This document shows, piece after piece, positions 8,862 to 18,866 of a DNA stretch of 64,000 bases. The DNA is from Candidatus Spongiihabitans thiooxidans (lineage in GTDB: Bacteria; Pseudomonadota; Gammaproteobacteria; Arenicellales; Poriferihabitantaceae): assembly GCA_001543005.1 (NCBI GenBank), contig LFLB01000022.1, positions 179,956-243,955 of the forward strand. Reading direction: 5' to 3'. How positions within the stretch are numbered: position 1 is the stretch's first letter; each line of letters begins with the position of its first letter. A program made the translations under genes and the position numbers. The notes beneath the pieces were generated by a model, which saw nothing but the letters and a program-made list of their open reading frames with translations, made no database searches and was not told the DNA's origin.

Positions 8862-8951
8862 CGCGTAATTTTCTTAACTGGTTCCCCGCCGCAAATCGAG
8901 CTGCAACCCAACCTAAAACGGCAGTTGTCCGTACCCCGCCGCATCTGGAAA

Positions 8952-9881
8952 TTAGCCGACGGGTAAATCCGGCAACAAGGCGGCAACGAACTTGTCAGCA
9001 TTAAATGGGCTTAAATCTGTTACCGCTTCCCCTACCCCGATAAATTTAATTGGCAGCCTGAACTTCTCCGCCAATGCGACGACCACGCCGCCGCGCGCAG
9101 TACCGTCTAGTTTAGCGATACACAATCCAGTAAGCGGGATCGCTTTTTGAAAATTTTCCACCTGGGAAATAACATTTTGCCCATTGCCAGCGTCAACGGT
9201 AATGAGCACTTCATGGGGAATATCAGGATTGGCTTTTGCCAGAACATTTTTTATTTTTTTTAATTGCGCCATCAAATCCCCGTCGGTGTGTTGCCGTCCT
9301 GCAGAATCAATCAGCAAATAATCGACCTTCCGCGCACAGGCCGCACTATACGCATCAAAGGCGACCGCCGCCGCATCGGCTCCGTGCGACTGGGCGACCA
9401 CAGGAATATCCAGTCGCGCCCCCCAGGACTGAAGCTGTTCGATGGCGGCTGCCCGGAATGTATCGCATGCAGCCATCATCACTTTGCTGCCCATATCCTG
9501 GTAGCGGTTAGCCATTTTTGCCAATGTTGTCGTCTTTCCGACCCCATTTACCCCAACCATCAAAATCACCTGAGGCCGATCCGGCCGGGAATTTAGTTCA
9601 TTTTGCTGGCAGTTGCCAAGCGTTTCCAATATTGTTTCTCGTAATCCCTGAAGTAATTGTTGGGCGGTGGTGTATTTATTTTGTCTGGATTTCTGCCTTA
9701 GTGTAGATACCAGTGATTGGCTGGTATAAACGCCAAGGTCAGCCATCAACAATTGGTCTTCAAGTGCTTCATAAAGAGAGTCATCCAGGGCCGGACGGCC
9801 TTTGAATATGCCCAACAATCCTGTGGATAGGGGTTGTCTGGTGCTGGAAAGTCGTGCAAAAAGTCCTTCGCCTGAAGCCAT
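8952..9881 (-). CDS. ftsY: Signal recognition particle receptor FtsY
   Basis: SRP-receptor GTPase that docks ribosomes translating membrane proteins at the translocon. The 309 residues hold only the NG core: an N-terminal helical bundle (about 1-100), then GTPase motifs VGVNGVGKTTT (about 108-118), DTFRAAA, DSAGRQ and TKLD-like AKLDGTARGG, and the closing GVGE..DLSPF. The long acidic membrane-binding A domain of E. coli FtsY is absent, so membrane contact probably uses the short N-terminal helix (MASGEGLFARL). It is divergent from rsmD, a common gammaproteobacterial arrangement. Confidence 0.95.
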   Translation of the reverse strand: MASGEGLFARLSSTRQPLSTGLLGIFKGRPALDDSLYEALEDQLLMADLGVYTSQSLVSTLRQKSRQNKYTTAQQLLQGLRETILETLGNCQQNELNSRPDRPQVILMVGVNGVGKTTTLAKMANRYQDMGSKVMMAACDTFRAAAIEQLQSWGARLDIPVVAQSHGADAAAVAFDAYSAACARKVDYLLIDSAGRQHTDGDLMAQLKKIKNVLAKANPDIPHEVLITVDAGNGQNVISQVENFQKAIPLTGLCIAKLDGTARGGVVVALAEKFRLPIKFIGVGEAVTDLSPFNADKFVAALLPDLPVG

Positions 9882-10025
9882 TACGTGTCTTGGTTGGTGG
9901 TTAAGTTTTAGTCTTTATCGCTGATATTCGATTAGAATACAACATCGGTATCGTATCATTGCATGAAACAATAGTTGTAGACAATCGTTTTTAAAACCTG
10001 TTGCTGTTAACACATATTTTTCTCA

Positions 10026-10595
10026 ATGAAAAAACCGGGACAAGTCAGAATCATTGCCGGTCAATGGCGCCGTAGGCAGATTCGATTTCCTGAGATTAAC
10101 GATTTAAGGCCATCCGCGGATGCGGTGCGCGAAACGCTGTTTAATTGGTTAAACAATGATCTGGTCGGCAGCGTCTGTCTCGATCTGTATGCCGGCAGCG
10201 GCGCGTTTGGTTTTGAAGCCGCGTCTCGTGGCGCATCCAGTGTGGTTATGGTAGAAAGTCATAGCCAGGCAATCAAACATTTATGCGACACTCAAAATTT
10301 ATTAAATGCCCATGGCGTTATTGAAATTTGTCACGAAAAAGCATTGCATTATCTGGAATCGGCCTCCCAAAAATTTGACATAGTTTTCATAGATCCGCCA
10401 TTTGGAGATATGAATACAAGTGAAATATGCCAATCGTTAATTACCCACAACAGGCTGAATGACGGCGCGCTGATTTATATTGAGTCTCGCGCAAAAAAAT
10501 CACCGGCAAATTCACCCTTACCAATTCCACCCACTTGGCATATCATCCGAGAATCCCAACGCGGCATGGTGCAATCAACGTTAATCAAAACCTGA
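10026..10595 (+). CDS. rsmD: 16S rRNA (guanine(966)-N2)-methyltransferase
   Basis: Methylates G966 of 16S rRNA in the small subunit. The 189 residues show the Rossmann SAM-binding motif [19 protein letters not shown] (about residues 56-74), the [15 protein letters not shown] block that precedes it, and the catalytic N6/N2-methyltransferase motif DPPF near residue 123. The start [17 protein letters not shown] matches the family's N terminus (VRIIAGxWRGR). It is 10 bp upstream of coaD on the same strand, forming an rsmD-coaD-ferredoxin run divergent from ftsY. Confidence 0.94.
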   Translation: MKKPGQVRIIAGQWRRRQIRFPEINDLRPSADAVRETLFNWLNNDLVGSVCLDLYAGSGAFGFEAASRGASSVVMVESHSQAIKHLCDTQNLLNAHGVIEICHEKALHYLESASQKFDIVFIDPPFGDMNTSEICQSLITHNRLNDGALIYIESRAKKSPANSPLPIPPTWHIIRESQRGMVQSTLIKT

Positions 10596-10605
10596 TACTT
10601 TGAAC

Positions 10606-11100
10606 ATGACAAAAATAGCAGTTTATCCCGGAACATTCGATCCTGTTACAAATGGACATAGCGACCTGATGATTCGGGCTACACAGATGTTTGATCGCGT
10701 GGTGCTGGCGATTGCCAATAATCCAGAAAAATTGCCCCTGTTTTCCCTGGATGAACGAATCGAATTGGCTAAAACAGTTTTAAAAGATTTGGGTAACATT
10801 GCGAATAACATTGAGGTCGTGGGATTTCCCGGCCTGCTTATAGATTTCGCCCGCAGCTGTAATGCCGATGTCATTGTTCGAGGGCTGCGCGCAGTGTCGG
10901 ATTTCGAGTATGAATTTCAATTGGCACTAATGAACCGTAAACTGGATAACAAAATCGAAACCGTGTTTTTGACGCCCTCCGAAAACCACACTTTTGTTTC
11001 AGCAAGCCTGGTAAAAGAGATTGCGCGTTACGGCGGGGATGTCAGCCAATTTGTGCATAAAGAAGTTTATCTCGCTTTGGTTGAAAAATTTAGTGTCTGA
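10606..11100 (+). CDS. coaD: Phosphopantetheine adenylyltransferase
   Basis: Transfers AMP to 4'-phosphopantetheine, the penultimate step of coenzyme A synthesis. The protein is about 164 residues. It opens with the nucleotidyltransferase signature [12 protein letters not shown] (HxGH-type) and has [22 protein letters not shown] and the closing ISSSLVKEIA-like segment (here [20 protein letters not shown]). I chose ATG 10606; an upstream TTG at 10600 is in frame but adds only two residues. Confidence 0.96.
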   Translation: MTKIAVYPGTFDPVTNGHSDLMIRATQMFDRVVLAIANNPEKLPLFSLDERIELAKTVLKDLGNIANNIEVVGFPGLLIDFARSCNADVIVRGLRAVSDFEYEFQLALMNRKLDNKIETVFLTPSENHTFVSASLVKEIARYGGDVSQFVHKEVYLALVEKFSV

Positions 11101-11144
11101 ATTTCGTGATAAATTATTGACCCGCTGAAATTCAGTCAGGATAA

Positions 11145-11405
<261 letters not shown>

Positions 11406-11512
11406 CCTGTCATTCGACACCCAACAACCACAGCAACTTCAGCAAAGCTAAATAATCGGGGTTGCAGCGGTTACAATCGAGGGCGGATTGGCCATGAAAC
11501 GGTTGCCGTCGA

Positions 11513-12622
11513 TCATATTTTGAGTGATGACAATGCTTCGATAAAAACCCGATTTTCCTGCTCTAATCCAATGGTCACACGGAGACAATTTTCAAGCGGT
11601 GAAGATGGATCATGTAAGTTTCGAATTAATACACCTTTCTCCCTTAATCCGTTGAATACCGTGTCGGCACTACGATCCACTCGGAATAAAAGAAAATTTG
11701 CCTCGCTGGGAAAAACTTCAATGCCAGAAATCTTGCTCATCTCCCGGAAAACCCAGCTCCGGTCTTTTCTTATTTGCTCGGCTTGTTGTTGCAGAATGTC
11801 GTGGTGTTGCAAATAAAATTGTGCGCTGACCTGGCTCAAAATATTGCTGTTGTACGGTAATCGCAATTTCTCCATTTGCTCGATCCACTCAGGATTCCCC
11901 AGCATCATGCCCAGGCGCAATCCTGCGAGCCCACTTTTTGACATGGTTCTCAACACGATTAGATTTGGGTGGGTTGCAATTTCGTTTACAAATGATTTTT
12001 GGCAAAACGCGAAATAGGCCTCATCAACCACAACCAAACCTGGCGCGTTGTTTAGAATTTGTTTGATGGTGGTCGGGTCAAAGCAATTGCCTGTAGGATT
12101 GTTCGGATAAGCGAAAAAAATACAAGCTGGATTGAATTGCTCTATTGCCTCAAACAAATTTTCAGCCTGGATTGAAAAATCAGCAGCTAACGGTATGCCC
12201 GCAAATTGTGTTGCCGTGGCCGTGCTAATCTGTTGGTACATAGAGAATGTGGGTATCGGCGCGAGAAAAGTTCTGCTTACGCCGCCAACCAGCATGGCGA
12301 TAATCTGAATCAGCTCGTCGGAGCCATTGCCTAACATCAACCCACATTCATCAGGGATAGAAAAACAACTGCGAATCAACACTTTCAACTCAGTACTATC
12401 TGGATCCGGATAGCGGTTAACCGAAACGCCGCCTAAAGCAGATAACCATTCCTGTTTAAGCGCATCGGGCAGCGTATATGGGGTTTCCATTGCATCCAGC
12501 TTTATCAACCCGGTTGAAGACGGCACCTGGTAGGCCTTCATGGCGCGCACCTCAGCGGTCACCCATTTATCGATAGATGCTTTTGCGTTGTTGTTGTTTG
12601 AATCAGGCATCAGGCTTTGCAT
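11513..12622 (-). CDS. hisC: Histidinol-phosphate aminotransferase
   Basis: PLP-dependent transfer of an amino group from glutamate to imidazole-acetol phosphate in histidine synthesis. The 369 residues show the fold-type I layout: NENPYTLP-like start (here METPYTLPDA), GNGSDELI near residue 100, YPNNPTGN, DEAYFAF, and the PLP lysine in RTMSKSGLAGLRLG. It overlaps the hisD 3' end by 20 bp, or starts at a second ATG (12610), so the two are surely co-expressed. It is the promoter-distal gene of the murA-cassette-hisD-hisC run. Confidence 0.94.
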   Translation of the reverse strand: MQSLMPDSNNNNAKASIDKWVTAEVRAMKAYQVPSSTGLIKLDAMETPYTLPDALKQEWLSALGGVSVNRYPDPDSTELKVLIRSCFSIPDECGLMLGNGSDELIQIIAMLVGGVSRTFLAPIPTFSMYQQISTATATQFAGIPLAADFSIQAENLFEAIEQFNPACIFFAYPNNPTGNCFDPTTIKQILNNAPGLVVVDEAYFAFCQKSFVNEIATHPNLIVLRTMSKSGLAGLRLGMMLGNPEWIEQMEKLRLPYNSNILSQVSAQFYLQHHDILQQQAEQIRKDRSWVFREMSKISGIEVFPSEANFLLFRVDRSADTVFNGLREKGVLIRNLHDPSSPLENCLRVTIGLEQENRVFIEALSSLKI

Positions 12623-13928
12623 TGCAGGTCAGGCGATATTGTGCCGCTCGCCGATGCGCGGTCAACCCTTCACAATTTGCAAGAACTGCAGCGATTTTCG
12701 CCATCTCGTTCGCACCTTCCATTGACGCTTGTATTATGCTGCTTCTCTTTTGAAAGTCATAAACGCCCAATGGTGAACTAAACCTCGCCGTCCCTGCCGT
12801 GGGTAATACATGGTTCGGCCCTGCACAATAGTCTCCCAACGCCTCCGCGCTATATTTTCCAACGAAAATAGCGCCTGCGTGGCGGACTTGTCCTAGCAGT
12901 GCTTGTGCATCTTTCACCATTAACTCTAAATGTTCCGGGGCAATACGATTAGAAATCTCCACCGCTTGGTCTAACGAATCAACCAAAATAAGCGCGCCTT
13001 GCGTGTTTAGCGCTTTTTCAATGATTTTCCGGCGTTCCATTTCGGGCAAAAGCTGCCTGACCGATGCGTGTATTTTCCCGACCATTGATTCCGATGTTGT
13101 GATTACGATAGATTGCGCCAGCTCATCGTGTTCGGCCTGGGCAAATAAATCCATCGCCACCCAATCCGGGTCAGCGGTTTCATCACAAATAATCAAAACT
13201 TCCGAAGGCCCGGCAATCATATCGATGCCCACATCGCCGAATACCATTTTCTTGGCGGTGACGACATAGATATTTCCCGGGCCGACAATTTTATCGACTC
13301 TGGGAATGGTTTCCGTTCCATAAGCTAAGGCGGCAACCGCTTGCGCCCCGCCTATGGTGAATATTCGATCAACCCCGGCAATCGATGCTGCGGCAATAAC
13401 CGCAGAGTTAACCGCTCCGTTTGGAGCTGGAACGGTCATAATGATTTCCCCAACACCAGCGACTTTCGCGGGAATTGCGGTCATCAATACCGACGACGGA
13501 TAGGCTGCCTTCCCGCCGGGGACATAGATGCCGACTTTATCCAAAGCAGTGATATTTTGCCCGAGCCGAGTGCCGTTTGATTCGGTATAACACCATGACT
13601 GTTGCACTTCTTTTTGGTGAAATTCTCGAATACGCATCGCCGCTACTTGCAACGCCTCGGTTAATTCATCATCAACGTTTGCGATGTGCGTGTTTATTGC
13701 GGCGACGGGCAACGCCAGTTGGGATGCCTGCGCCACATCTAAATTATCTAATTTACGGGTATAGTCGATAATCGCATTATCGCCTTGGGTGCGCACCGTG
13801 GCGATGATCGTCCTGACGATGTTTTCCACGGAGTCATCTCCACCAGAATCAACCTCGAGGTTGCGCGCCAATAATTTTTTCAGTTCGGCATCAAAATTTT
13901 TGTCAGCGAATCGGAGTTCTAATAACAT
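12603..13928 (-). CDS. hisD: Histidinol dehydrogenase
   Basis: Zinc- and NAD-dependent oxidation of histidinol to histidine in two steps. The 441-residue length is normal. Visible blocks are GIYVPGGKAAYPSSVLM, PAKVAGV, TIGGAQAVAALAYGT, KIVGPGNIYV, IDMIAGPSEV, DLFAQAEHD with the zinc/catalytic histidine, NRIAPEHLEL, and GDYCAGPNHVLPT near the end. In many gammaproteobacteria hisG lies directly upstream; here the upstream gene is the last gene of an unrelated four-gene cassette, ending 76 bp before this start. Confidence 0.96.
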   Translation of the reverse strand: MLLELRFADKNFDAELKKLLARNLEVDSGGDDSVENIVRTIIATVRTQGDNAIIDYTRKLDNLDVAQASQLALPVAAINTHIANVDDELTEALQVAAMRIREFHQKEVQQSWCYTESNGTRLGQNITALDKVGIYVPGGKAAYPSSVLMTAIPAKVAGVGEIIMTVPAPNGAVNSAVIAAASIAGVDRIFTIGGAQAVAALAYGTETIPRVDKIVGPGNIYVVTAKKMVFGDVGIDMIAGPSEVLIICDETADPDWVAMDLFAQAEHDELAQSIVITTSESMVGKIHASVRQLLPEMERRKIIEKALNTQGALILVDSLDQAVEISNRIAPEHLELMVKDAQALLGQVRHAGAIFVGKYSAEALGDYCAGPNHVLPTAGTARFSSPLGVYDFQKRSSIIQASMEGANEMAKIAAVLANCEGLTAHRRAAQYRLTCNAKPDA

Positions 13929-14004
13929 GGTAGAGAAATAACAGGGGCAGGTCTCAGCGGACGAGATAAATTAAACTATAAATAATTAGCAGGTTGATTT
14001 TTTC

Positions 14005-14865
14005 TTACAGGCTTTCTGATATTTTTTGTATTTCTATTTGAGTAAGGTTTGGCTTTTGCATTTCAATTGCTTTCCATGCGCTTAAATAGGAAAGCTGATC
14101 AATCACTTTTTTTAGTTTCGTCTCTGTTATTTTTTTGTTTTCCTGTTGTTCTTGTTTCAAAAACAGTAGCAATCCACCCAGCGTATTTTGTGAACTTATA
14201 TAACTCTTCGATGTGTGCATTTTGGCAGCAAAAGCGGCATAGCACTTTTCATCTAATACTTTTAATATTTCTTCAAATTCCAGTTTAATATGCTTAGACA
14301 TTCTGGTTGCCCAATGCCAACGCCAATACGCTTTGCCTAAATAGAAATCATTGAAAACAATTCTTTTCCCTCTTGGTGCTGGGTTACACATAGAGCGTAA
14401 AATTCTTCTAACTCGGTCGTCTATTATTTTTTCATCTCCGGATTTCAGTGCTTCATCAATCATATAAATACCCGTTTTAGTAACGCCGTTTAATTCTGCT
14501 GCTAGGTAATCCGGCCCAATACGACCGTCGTCAATCATACCAATGATCGTATTAGCCCAAAAACCACAGTAAACCATCATTTCATCGGGCACATCCTTGA
14601 ATACATTCCAAATAACTTGTTGAGTGTCTTTTGGCGGGTGGATAAATTCTCGCTCTGCAAATTTATGCTTAGGGGCAATATGTTCTCCGTTAATAACGTT
14701 GTCTTTACAGGACAATAAATGCTCACGCATATATTCCAAAAAATCTTCTTTCCCCGCCCGATAGACCTGCAAAAATTCCTTTTGTTTTTCTGAGCCTTTT
14801 TCAGTCAACAAATTTTTTCCGAACTCCAACCAAGCTTTCTCATCCAGTCGTTTATATTCAGTCAT
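14005..14865 (-). CDS. Uncharacterised protein, last gene of the four-gene cassette
   Basis: 286 residues, ATG 14865 chosen because GAGGCGG precedes it by a few bases and the start overlaps the previous gene by 8 bp; a start at 14880 would be longer. The middle (about residues 80-190) holds the most distinctive part: RVRRILRSM, then FNDFYLGKAYWRWHWATRM. This arginine/YWR pattern reminds me of the DUF6339 family, which from memory occurs beside GHKL ATPases in accessory clusters; that recollection is unverified. The C-terminal third is charged and helical (KQEQQENKKITETKLKK). No catalytic motif is evident. The tight coupling says it works with the three genes before it. Confidence 0.6.
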   Translation of the reverse strand: MTEYKRLDEKAWLEFGKNLLTEKGSEKQKEFLQVYRAGKEDFLEYMREHLLSCKDNVINGEHIAPKHKFAEREFIHPPKDTQQVIWNVFKDVPDEMMVYCGFWANTIIGMIDDGRIGPDYLAAELNGVTKTGIYMIDEALKSGDEKIIDDRVRRILRSMCNPAPRGKRIVFNDFYLGKAYWRWHWATRMSKHIKLEFEEILKVLDEKCYAAFAAKMHTSKSYISSQNTLGGLLLFLKQEQQENKKITETKLKKVIDQLSYLSAWKAIEMQKPNLTQIEIQKISESL

Positions 14866-15715
14866 AATCCGCCTCGTCACTAAGCGCTTTTATGGCGTAA
14901 GGTTGCATTTTTGTGGCGGCCAAACTTGGGCTGAAGTTGTCATCTCGCCAGTTTAAGTCTGTCTTTTCTTGCAGCATGTCTAAATGCATTGCCAGCACAC
15001 CACTTGCTTCGTGATCATTGTTTAAATTTTGCATGTAAGCATAAATTGCGCATAACGCTTGAGTAATAATTGCCGACCTCATTGACTGAACTGAATTGCT
15101 CGGCTCTGCCAGGGTAATTTTGTTTAGTTCGTCATAAACACCTTGTCCGCAGTATAAAGAAACCGGCGTTTCACCTTCACCAACATTTTCATTAACCTCA
15201 ACTTTCATTTCCCCGTCACCAAGCTTTTCATCGGAAATTACTTTCATTAATTTCGATAAATCACCCGCAGTGAATTTTAATTTTTGGCCAAGGGCAATAC
15301 GAGAGTATTTTGGTATATGAAAACACTCGCCTTGTTCCCAAAAATCAGTTAGACCCGATGCAGCATCCGCTACAATTTTCTTGTCTCCCAAAATAACAAT
15401 GCTTGGTGCAATTTCTGGAACGTAAGAAAATTTAATGGGTATGATTTGCGTGGCAATTATTTCTTTATCTTTTAATTCGATATCAGCATCGTATAAATGA
15501 TGTTGGCGTTCGGCACTATCCCTATAAAGTAACAAAACAGAAAATTTTGCATCATCGCTTTTAACTAATTGACTGATGAATGATTGACCTTTTAGGATGT
15601 GCCTTATTTTTAACTTTCTGTCCATTTGACTGGCTTCGACTTCATAAGAAACTCCTTCGGCAAAATCACCGCCGCCCTCTCTTAAAACAGGAAAATCCAG
15701 TATAAGTTCTGACAC
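14858..15715 (-). CDS. Uncharacterised protein, third gene of the cassette
   Basis: 285 residues from a GTG start at 15715, with a strong GGAGAGGAG ribosome-binding site that overlaps the end of the ATPase gene; only 5 bp separate them. I do not recognise the family. The N-terminal 150 residues alternate short beta-like stretches (LILDFPVLREGGGDF, IIPIKFSYVPE, SIVILGDKK) and look like a beta-rich domain. The C-terminal part is helical (RSAIITQALCAIYAYMQN), followed by an NDDHEAS-like acidic segment. No membrane segments or nuclease motifs are seen. By position it could be an adaptor or substrate-recognition subunit for the GHKL ATPase; this is inference. Confidence 0.6.
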   Translation of the reverse strand: MSELILDFPVLREGGGDFAEGVSYEVEASQMDRKLKIRHILKGQSFISQLVKSDDAKFSVLLLYRDSAERQHHLYDADIELKDKEIIATQIIPIKFSYVPEIAPSIVILGDKKIVADAASGLTDFWEQGECFHIPKYSRIALGQKLKFTAGDLSKLMKVISDEKLGDGEMKVEVNENVGEGETPVSLYCGQGVYDELNKITLAEPSNSVQSMRSAIITQALCAIYAYMQNLNNDHEASGVLAMHLDMLQEKTDLNWRDDNFSPSLAATKMQPYAIKALSDEADYD

Positions 15716-15720
15716 AACAA

Positions 15721-17580
15721 CTACTCCTCTCCGCTTCTTCGTTGTTTTAGCCCTAAAATTGGCAACAAAGCTACTTTCATATTGCCGATTTCACTCGGTT
15801 TTTCAACTTCCGCAATGATGTTGTATTGATTTGATTGCTTTAATCGGCCTAGTTTGATTTGGCGTTTATTCTTCTCAGGCATTTCAATTGATTGGCCATT
15901 CATTTTAATACCCGCAAAATCCAGATAGGTTTTTGCCTCTTCCTGGTCGTTATCCTCAGCCAGACACATTGATAAATAAACATCGTCATTAGCATCCATT
16001 TTATTCGGCACTATCCTTAATTTAACTTCCCACTTCCCGGCTTTATCTGTGTATCGAACAGCATTTTTTGATTCCAGGTTTCTACTGATAACAACTGGTT
16101 TTGGTCGGTTTTTGCCTTTGCCTTTGCCTTTTTCGGATTCTTTTTCTTTGGGAGGCCTTTTAGGTTTTGCTTGTGGCTTTGCTTTATTATTTTGGCCGCT
16201 TGATTTGTTACCACTACTGTCTCGAGGCGTAGCTTTATCTGGTATTGGAAATAGCGGTAAATCAAAAGTTGCCCTATCAATCTGCACTAGATGTTTTTTG
16301 ATTTCTTCACTCAACTCTTTGAATAAACGCTTTAAGCGTTTTTCATCATTATGAGCAAGTATTTTTGCTTGCAACTTGTTGTGATAAGGACTTTCAGCTC
16401 CCTTAACCAGCTTAAGCAGCTTCGGAGCATCGGTGCCAACATCTATTACCGCTGTAAATGGTTCAAAATCTGATGTCTTTCTCAGCCCATCCATATCTCT
16501 GGAAAGCATAGAGTCGTGTCTGGCAATCAACATGCCATTCCTAATCAAAACAATAGCAGGATCAGTTTCTTTATCGGTTTTGATACAAACATGGACTTTA
16601 TCTGAGTTGCTAAGTGTTATTTCCTGCTGGTCTGTAAGAACCGCTTGCAGTGCTTGATAGACAGATTTCCCAGATAAAATATTTTCTCCCCTGGCTCGCT
16701 TAACATCTTTTTTACTTTTAATTATAGATTCAACCTCATCAATATTTATGAATTTCGGCTCTTGCCCTCCCCTATGAATTTTGATTTCCAAAGCACCATG
16801 GACAATCCCATGAAAAAAATTACTGACAATAGCGTATTCCGCCTCATTGTCCCAATTTTCAGATAGTCCCAAGATGGCAACCACTGTGCCCGTGTCAATC
16901 TTGTTCATTTTCGGTTTGATAAAATCCGGAAATTTTTCGAGATACACAAAGTCTGGATTCTTTTCATTGACAGGTTTTTGCTGAATGATCCTGCCTCTGC
17001 TACCTCGCTGAGCATCCGTTTCCCTATATCCGGCTAAAATTGGCGAGCCAGTAAAAAGAGATTTTATAGCACCATTTTCATCTTCATACTTGGTGGCATA
17101 CAACACATAACGAAGTGATGAGAGCGAATAACTGGACAGGTTGCCCACGCCAAAAGAACCGCCGGATCCATCGCCGCCTTTAATGCTGACCCCTCCAGCT
17201 AGTATGGCATCCATCTTCTTTTTCTCCATTCCTGTGCCATTGTCGGAAAACATTAATGCCTGTAATTTGTCTTGCTTCAGTGCGGCTTTTATCGGCCTCA
17301 CTCTTTGCTGTGAGTTCTCGTTATAACTTTCTTGCTGTTTGGCAGTATTGATCGCTTTCTCTAATACCCTTTCATAGTCGTCGATATGCGGGATTTGATT
17401 TTTAGAGATTGTTTCAATGTATATATTGATTTCACAGTTTTCTTTGTTAGCATCACGGGATGCATCTAAACTATTTTGAAATAACTCTCTGAGAGGATTT
17501 ACATAGCCTTCTTTTTTATCCGCTAGTTCAATAGCAGTAAAACCGCTCATTGTACCGAGACTAAAATATAGTTCCGACAT
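15721..17580 (-). CDS. GHKL-type ATPase of the cassette
   Basis: About 619 residues. The N-terminal domain carries the Bergerat fold of Hsp90/MutL/histidine-kinase ATPases: N-box RELFQNSLDA (Glu32, Asn36), G1 box FSDNGTGM (Asp113), and a glycine-rich ATP lid GGSFGVGNLSS (about 140-150). Residues about 290-450 look like a transducer region. A very basic low-complexity linker follows (KPKRPPKEKESEKGKGKGK region, about 480-505), then a beta-rich C-terminal domain. Such ATPases often act as ATP-dependent clamps or switches in DNA repair and phage defence. I chose ATG 17580, 11 bp after the previous stop, with a TAAGG site. The presence of a Bergerat fold is firm; the biological role is open. Confidence 0.75.
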   Translation of the reverse strand: MSELYFSLGTMSGFTAIELADKKEGYVNPLRELFQNSLDASRDANKENCEINIYIETISKNQIPHIDDYERVLEKAINTAKQQESYNENSQQRVRPIKAALKQDKLQALMFSDNGTGMEKKKMDAILAGGVSIKGGDGSGGSFGVGNLSSYSLSSLRYVLYATKYEDENGAIKSLFTGSPILAGYRETDAQRGSRGRIIQQKPVNEKNPDFVYLEKFPDFIKPKMNKIDTGTVVAILGLSENWDNEAEYAIVSNFFHGIVHGALEIKIHRGGQEPKFINIDEVESIIKSKKDVKRARGENILSGKSVYQALQAVLTDQQEITLSNSDKVHVCIKTDKETDPAIVLIRNGMLIARHDSMLSRDMDGLRKTSDFEPFTAVIDVGTDAPKLLKLVKGAESPYHNKLQAKILAHNDEKRLKRLFKELSEEIKKHLVQIDRATFDLPLFPIPDKATPRDSSGNKSSGQNNKAKPQAKPKRPPKEKESEKGKGKGKNRPKPVVISRNLESKNAVRYTDKAGKWEVKLRIVPNKMDANDDVYLSMCLAEDNDQEEAKTYLDFAGIKMNGQSIEMPEKNKRQIKLGRLKQSNQYNIIAEVEKPSEIGNMKVALLPILGLKQRRSGEE

Positions 17581-17591
17581 ATTGCGCCTTA

Positions 17592-18866
17592 CTAATCTGT
17601 GCAATGACATGGAACATAACTTTCATCCTCCAGATACTCAGCATTTATTTTTCCTGCTTTGCCGGAATTATTCAGTTCTGCCTGTTTCTTGATTTGCGAA
17701 TAAACCAATTCGTTGGTTGCGCCGAAAAAACCAATGTAAACAATATCATTTTCTGAGGTAACTCTCCTTTTCTCCGCCTTCAAATCACGATTATATTTCT
17801 TTTCCATTTTTATCCACCAGTCAATAGAAGCGGGTATTGGATCGCACTGCTTATATTCCGATAATTCCTTGGCGGCAATTTCCGCTAGTTTCTTTTTCCC
17901 TTTCAGCGGACAATACACGCAATTGGAGAAAAGCCCGCTGTCAGGCAAATCCAGGTCAAACGCCTGCTTTTTCCAAAAATCAGTCACATCCTGTTGTGAG
18001 ACATTGTCGTCTACCAATGGGGTCAAAACACTTTCCCTTGGCGGCTGATCAAACAGCGACTTGCCTTTGCCCCGCCGGGCGGCGCTTATCCTTGCCTTGA
18101 TCTTGTCCGCTCTTGTTTCCTCGTCTTTTCGAATGCCTAGACAAGAAACATAAGCAATGGCATGGTCGCCAAACAGTTGTCCCTTATCGCCGATTACAGA
18201 ATTTTTTATTTCCTCGTTGTTAAAACATAAATCACTATTGGTAAAATTTTTCCACAAACCCTGTTCCCTGACAAAATCCATTTTTCTAACAAATTCTCTT
18301 TTTGTTAAAAGTATTTTGTCTGGAGTGGAGCCTCTATGCGCTTTATGAGCCGTGATGACATCTTCATCAGTCATTCTTGCTGTTTCTCCGTAGTGTCCCA
18401 ATCTCTCAATTCCCGGCTTTTGTGCAAACCAATCAGTCAAAAATGAATTAGTAATAAAAATTTTTAGTGCCTGCGTGCAGGTTCGAGTTTGCATATTCGG
18501 CAAAAAACCACTTAAAGAAACCATCTCTTCATACACTTCGCCCTTGTAACTATAACCGTCCTTGTTTTTATCGCTGCATGGATTTTCATTCACCAGTCGA
18601 TAACTAGTATTTCTTCGCCAACCGTGCCTGCCGGAATCCTCATAAGTTTGATACTCGATCCAGAAAAATGGGATATTATATTTTTTCTCTGCCAGCGCTT
18701 TCATTTTTCGGGTGAATTCATAAGTGGCCGGATGCTCGGCTGATGTGTTGTTAAACACAACCACATCGCCTCTTTCAGGCTTTAATGTTTTTTGTTTCAG
18801 CAATTCCATGAGCATCATTCCCGAAGAACGGCCGCCGGAAAATTTAACAATGTGTGGTTTGTTCAT
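17592..18866 (-). CDS. PAPS-reductase-like nucleotide hydrolase, first gene of the cassette
   Basis: 424 residues of the adenine-nucleotide alpha-hydrolase/PAPS-reductase superfamily. The PP-loop reads FSGGRSSGMM (residues 9-18). Other family blocks are FNNTSAEHPATYEFTRK, GIRKDEETRADK, and cysteines at about 130 (TRTCTQ), 242, 316 and 319 (CVYC) that could hold an iron-sulfur cluster, as in DndC-type DNA sulfur-modification enzymes. It is not a sulfate-assimilation gene by context: no cys genes are near. I chose ATG 18866, which begins at the PP-loop domain and lies 11 bp after the murA stop; the longer frame to 18971 runs inside murA. It probably uses the murA transcript. Substrate unknown. 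Confidence 0.75.
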   Translation of the reverse strand: MNKPHIVKFSGGRSSGMMLMELLKQKTLKPERGDVVVFNNTSAEHPATYEFTRKMKALAEKKYNIPFFWIEYQTYEDSGRHGWRRNTSYRLVNENPCSDKNKDGYSYKGEVYEEMVSLSGFLPNMQTRTCTQALKIFITNSFLTDWFAQKPGIERLGHYGETARMTDEDVITAHKAHRGSTPDKILLTKREFVRKMDFVREQGLWKNFTNSDLCFNNEEIKNSVIGDKGQLFGDHAIAYVSCLGIRKDEETRADKIKARISAARRGKGKSLFDQPPRESVLTPLVDDNVSQQDVTDFWKKQAFDLDLPDSGLFSNCVYCPLKGKKKLAEIAAKELSEYKQCDPIPASIDWWIKMEKKYNRDLKAEKRRVTSENDIVYIGFFGATNELVYSQIKKQAELNNSGKAGKINAEYLEDESYVPCHCTD

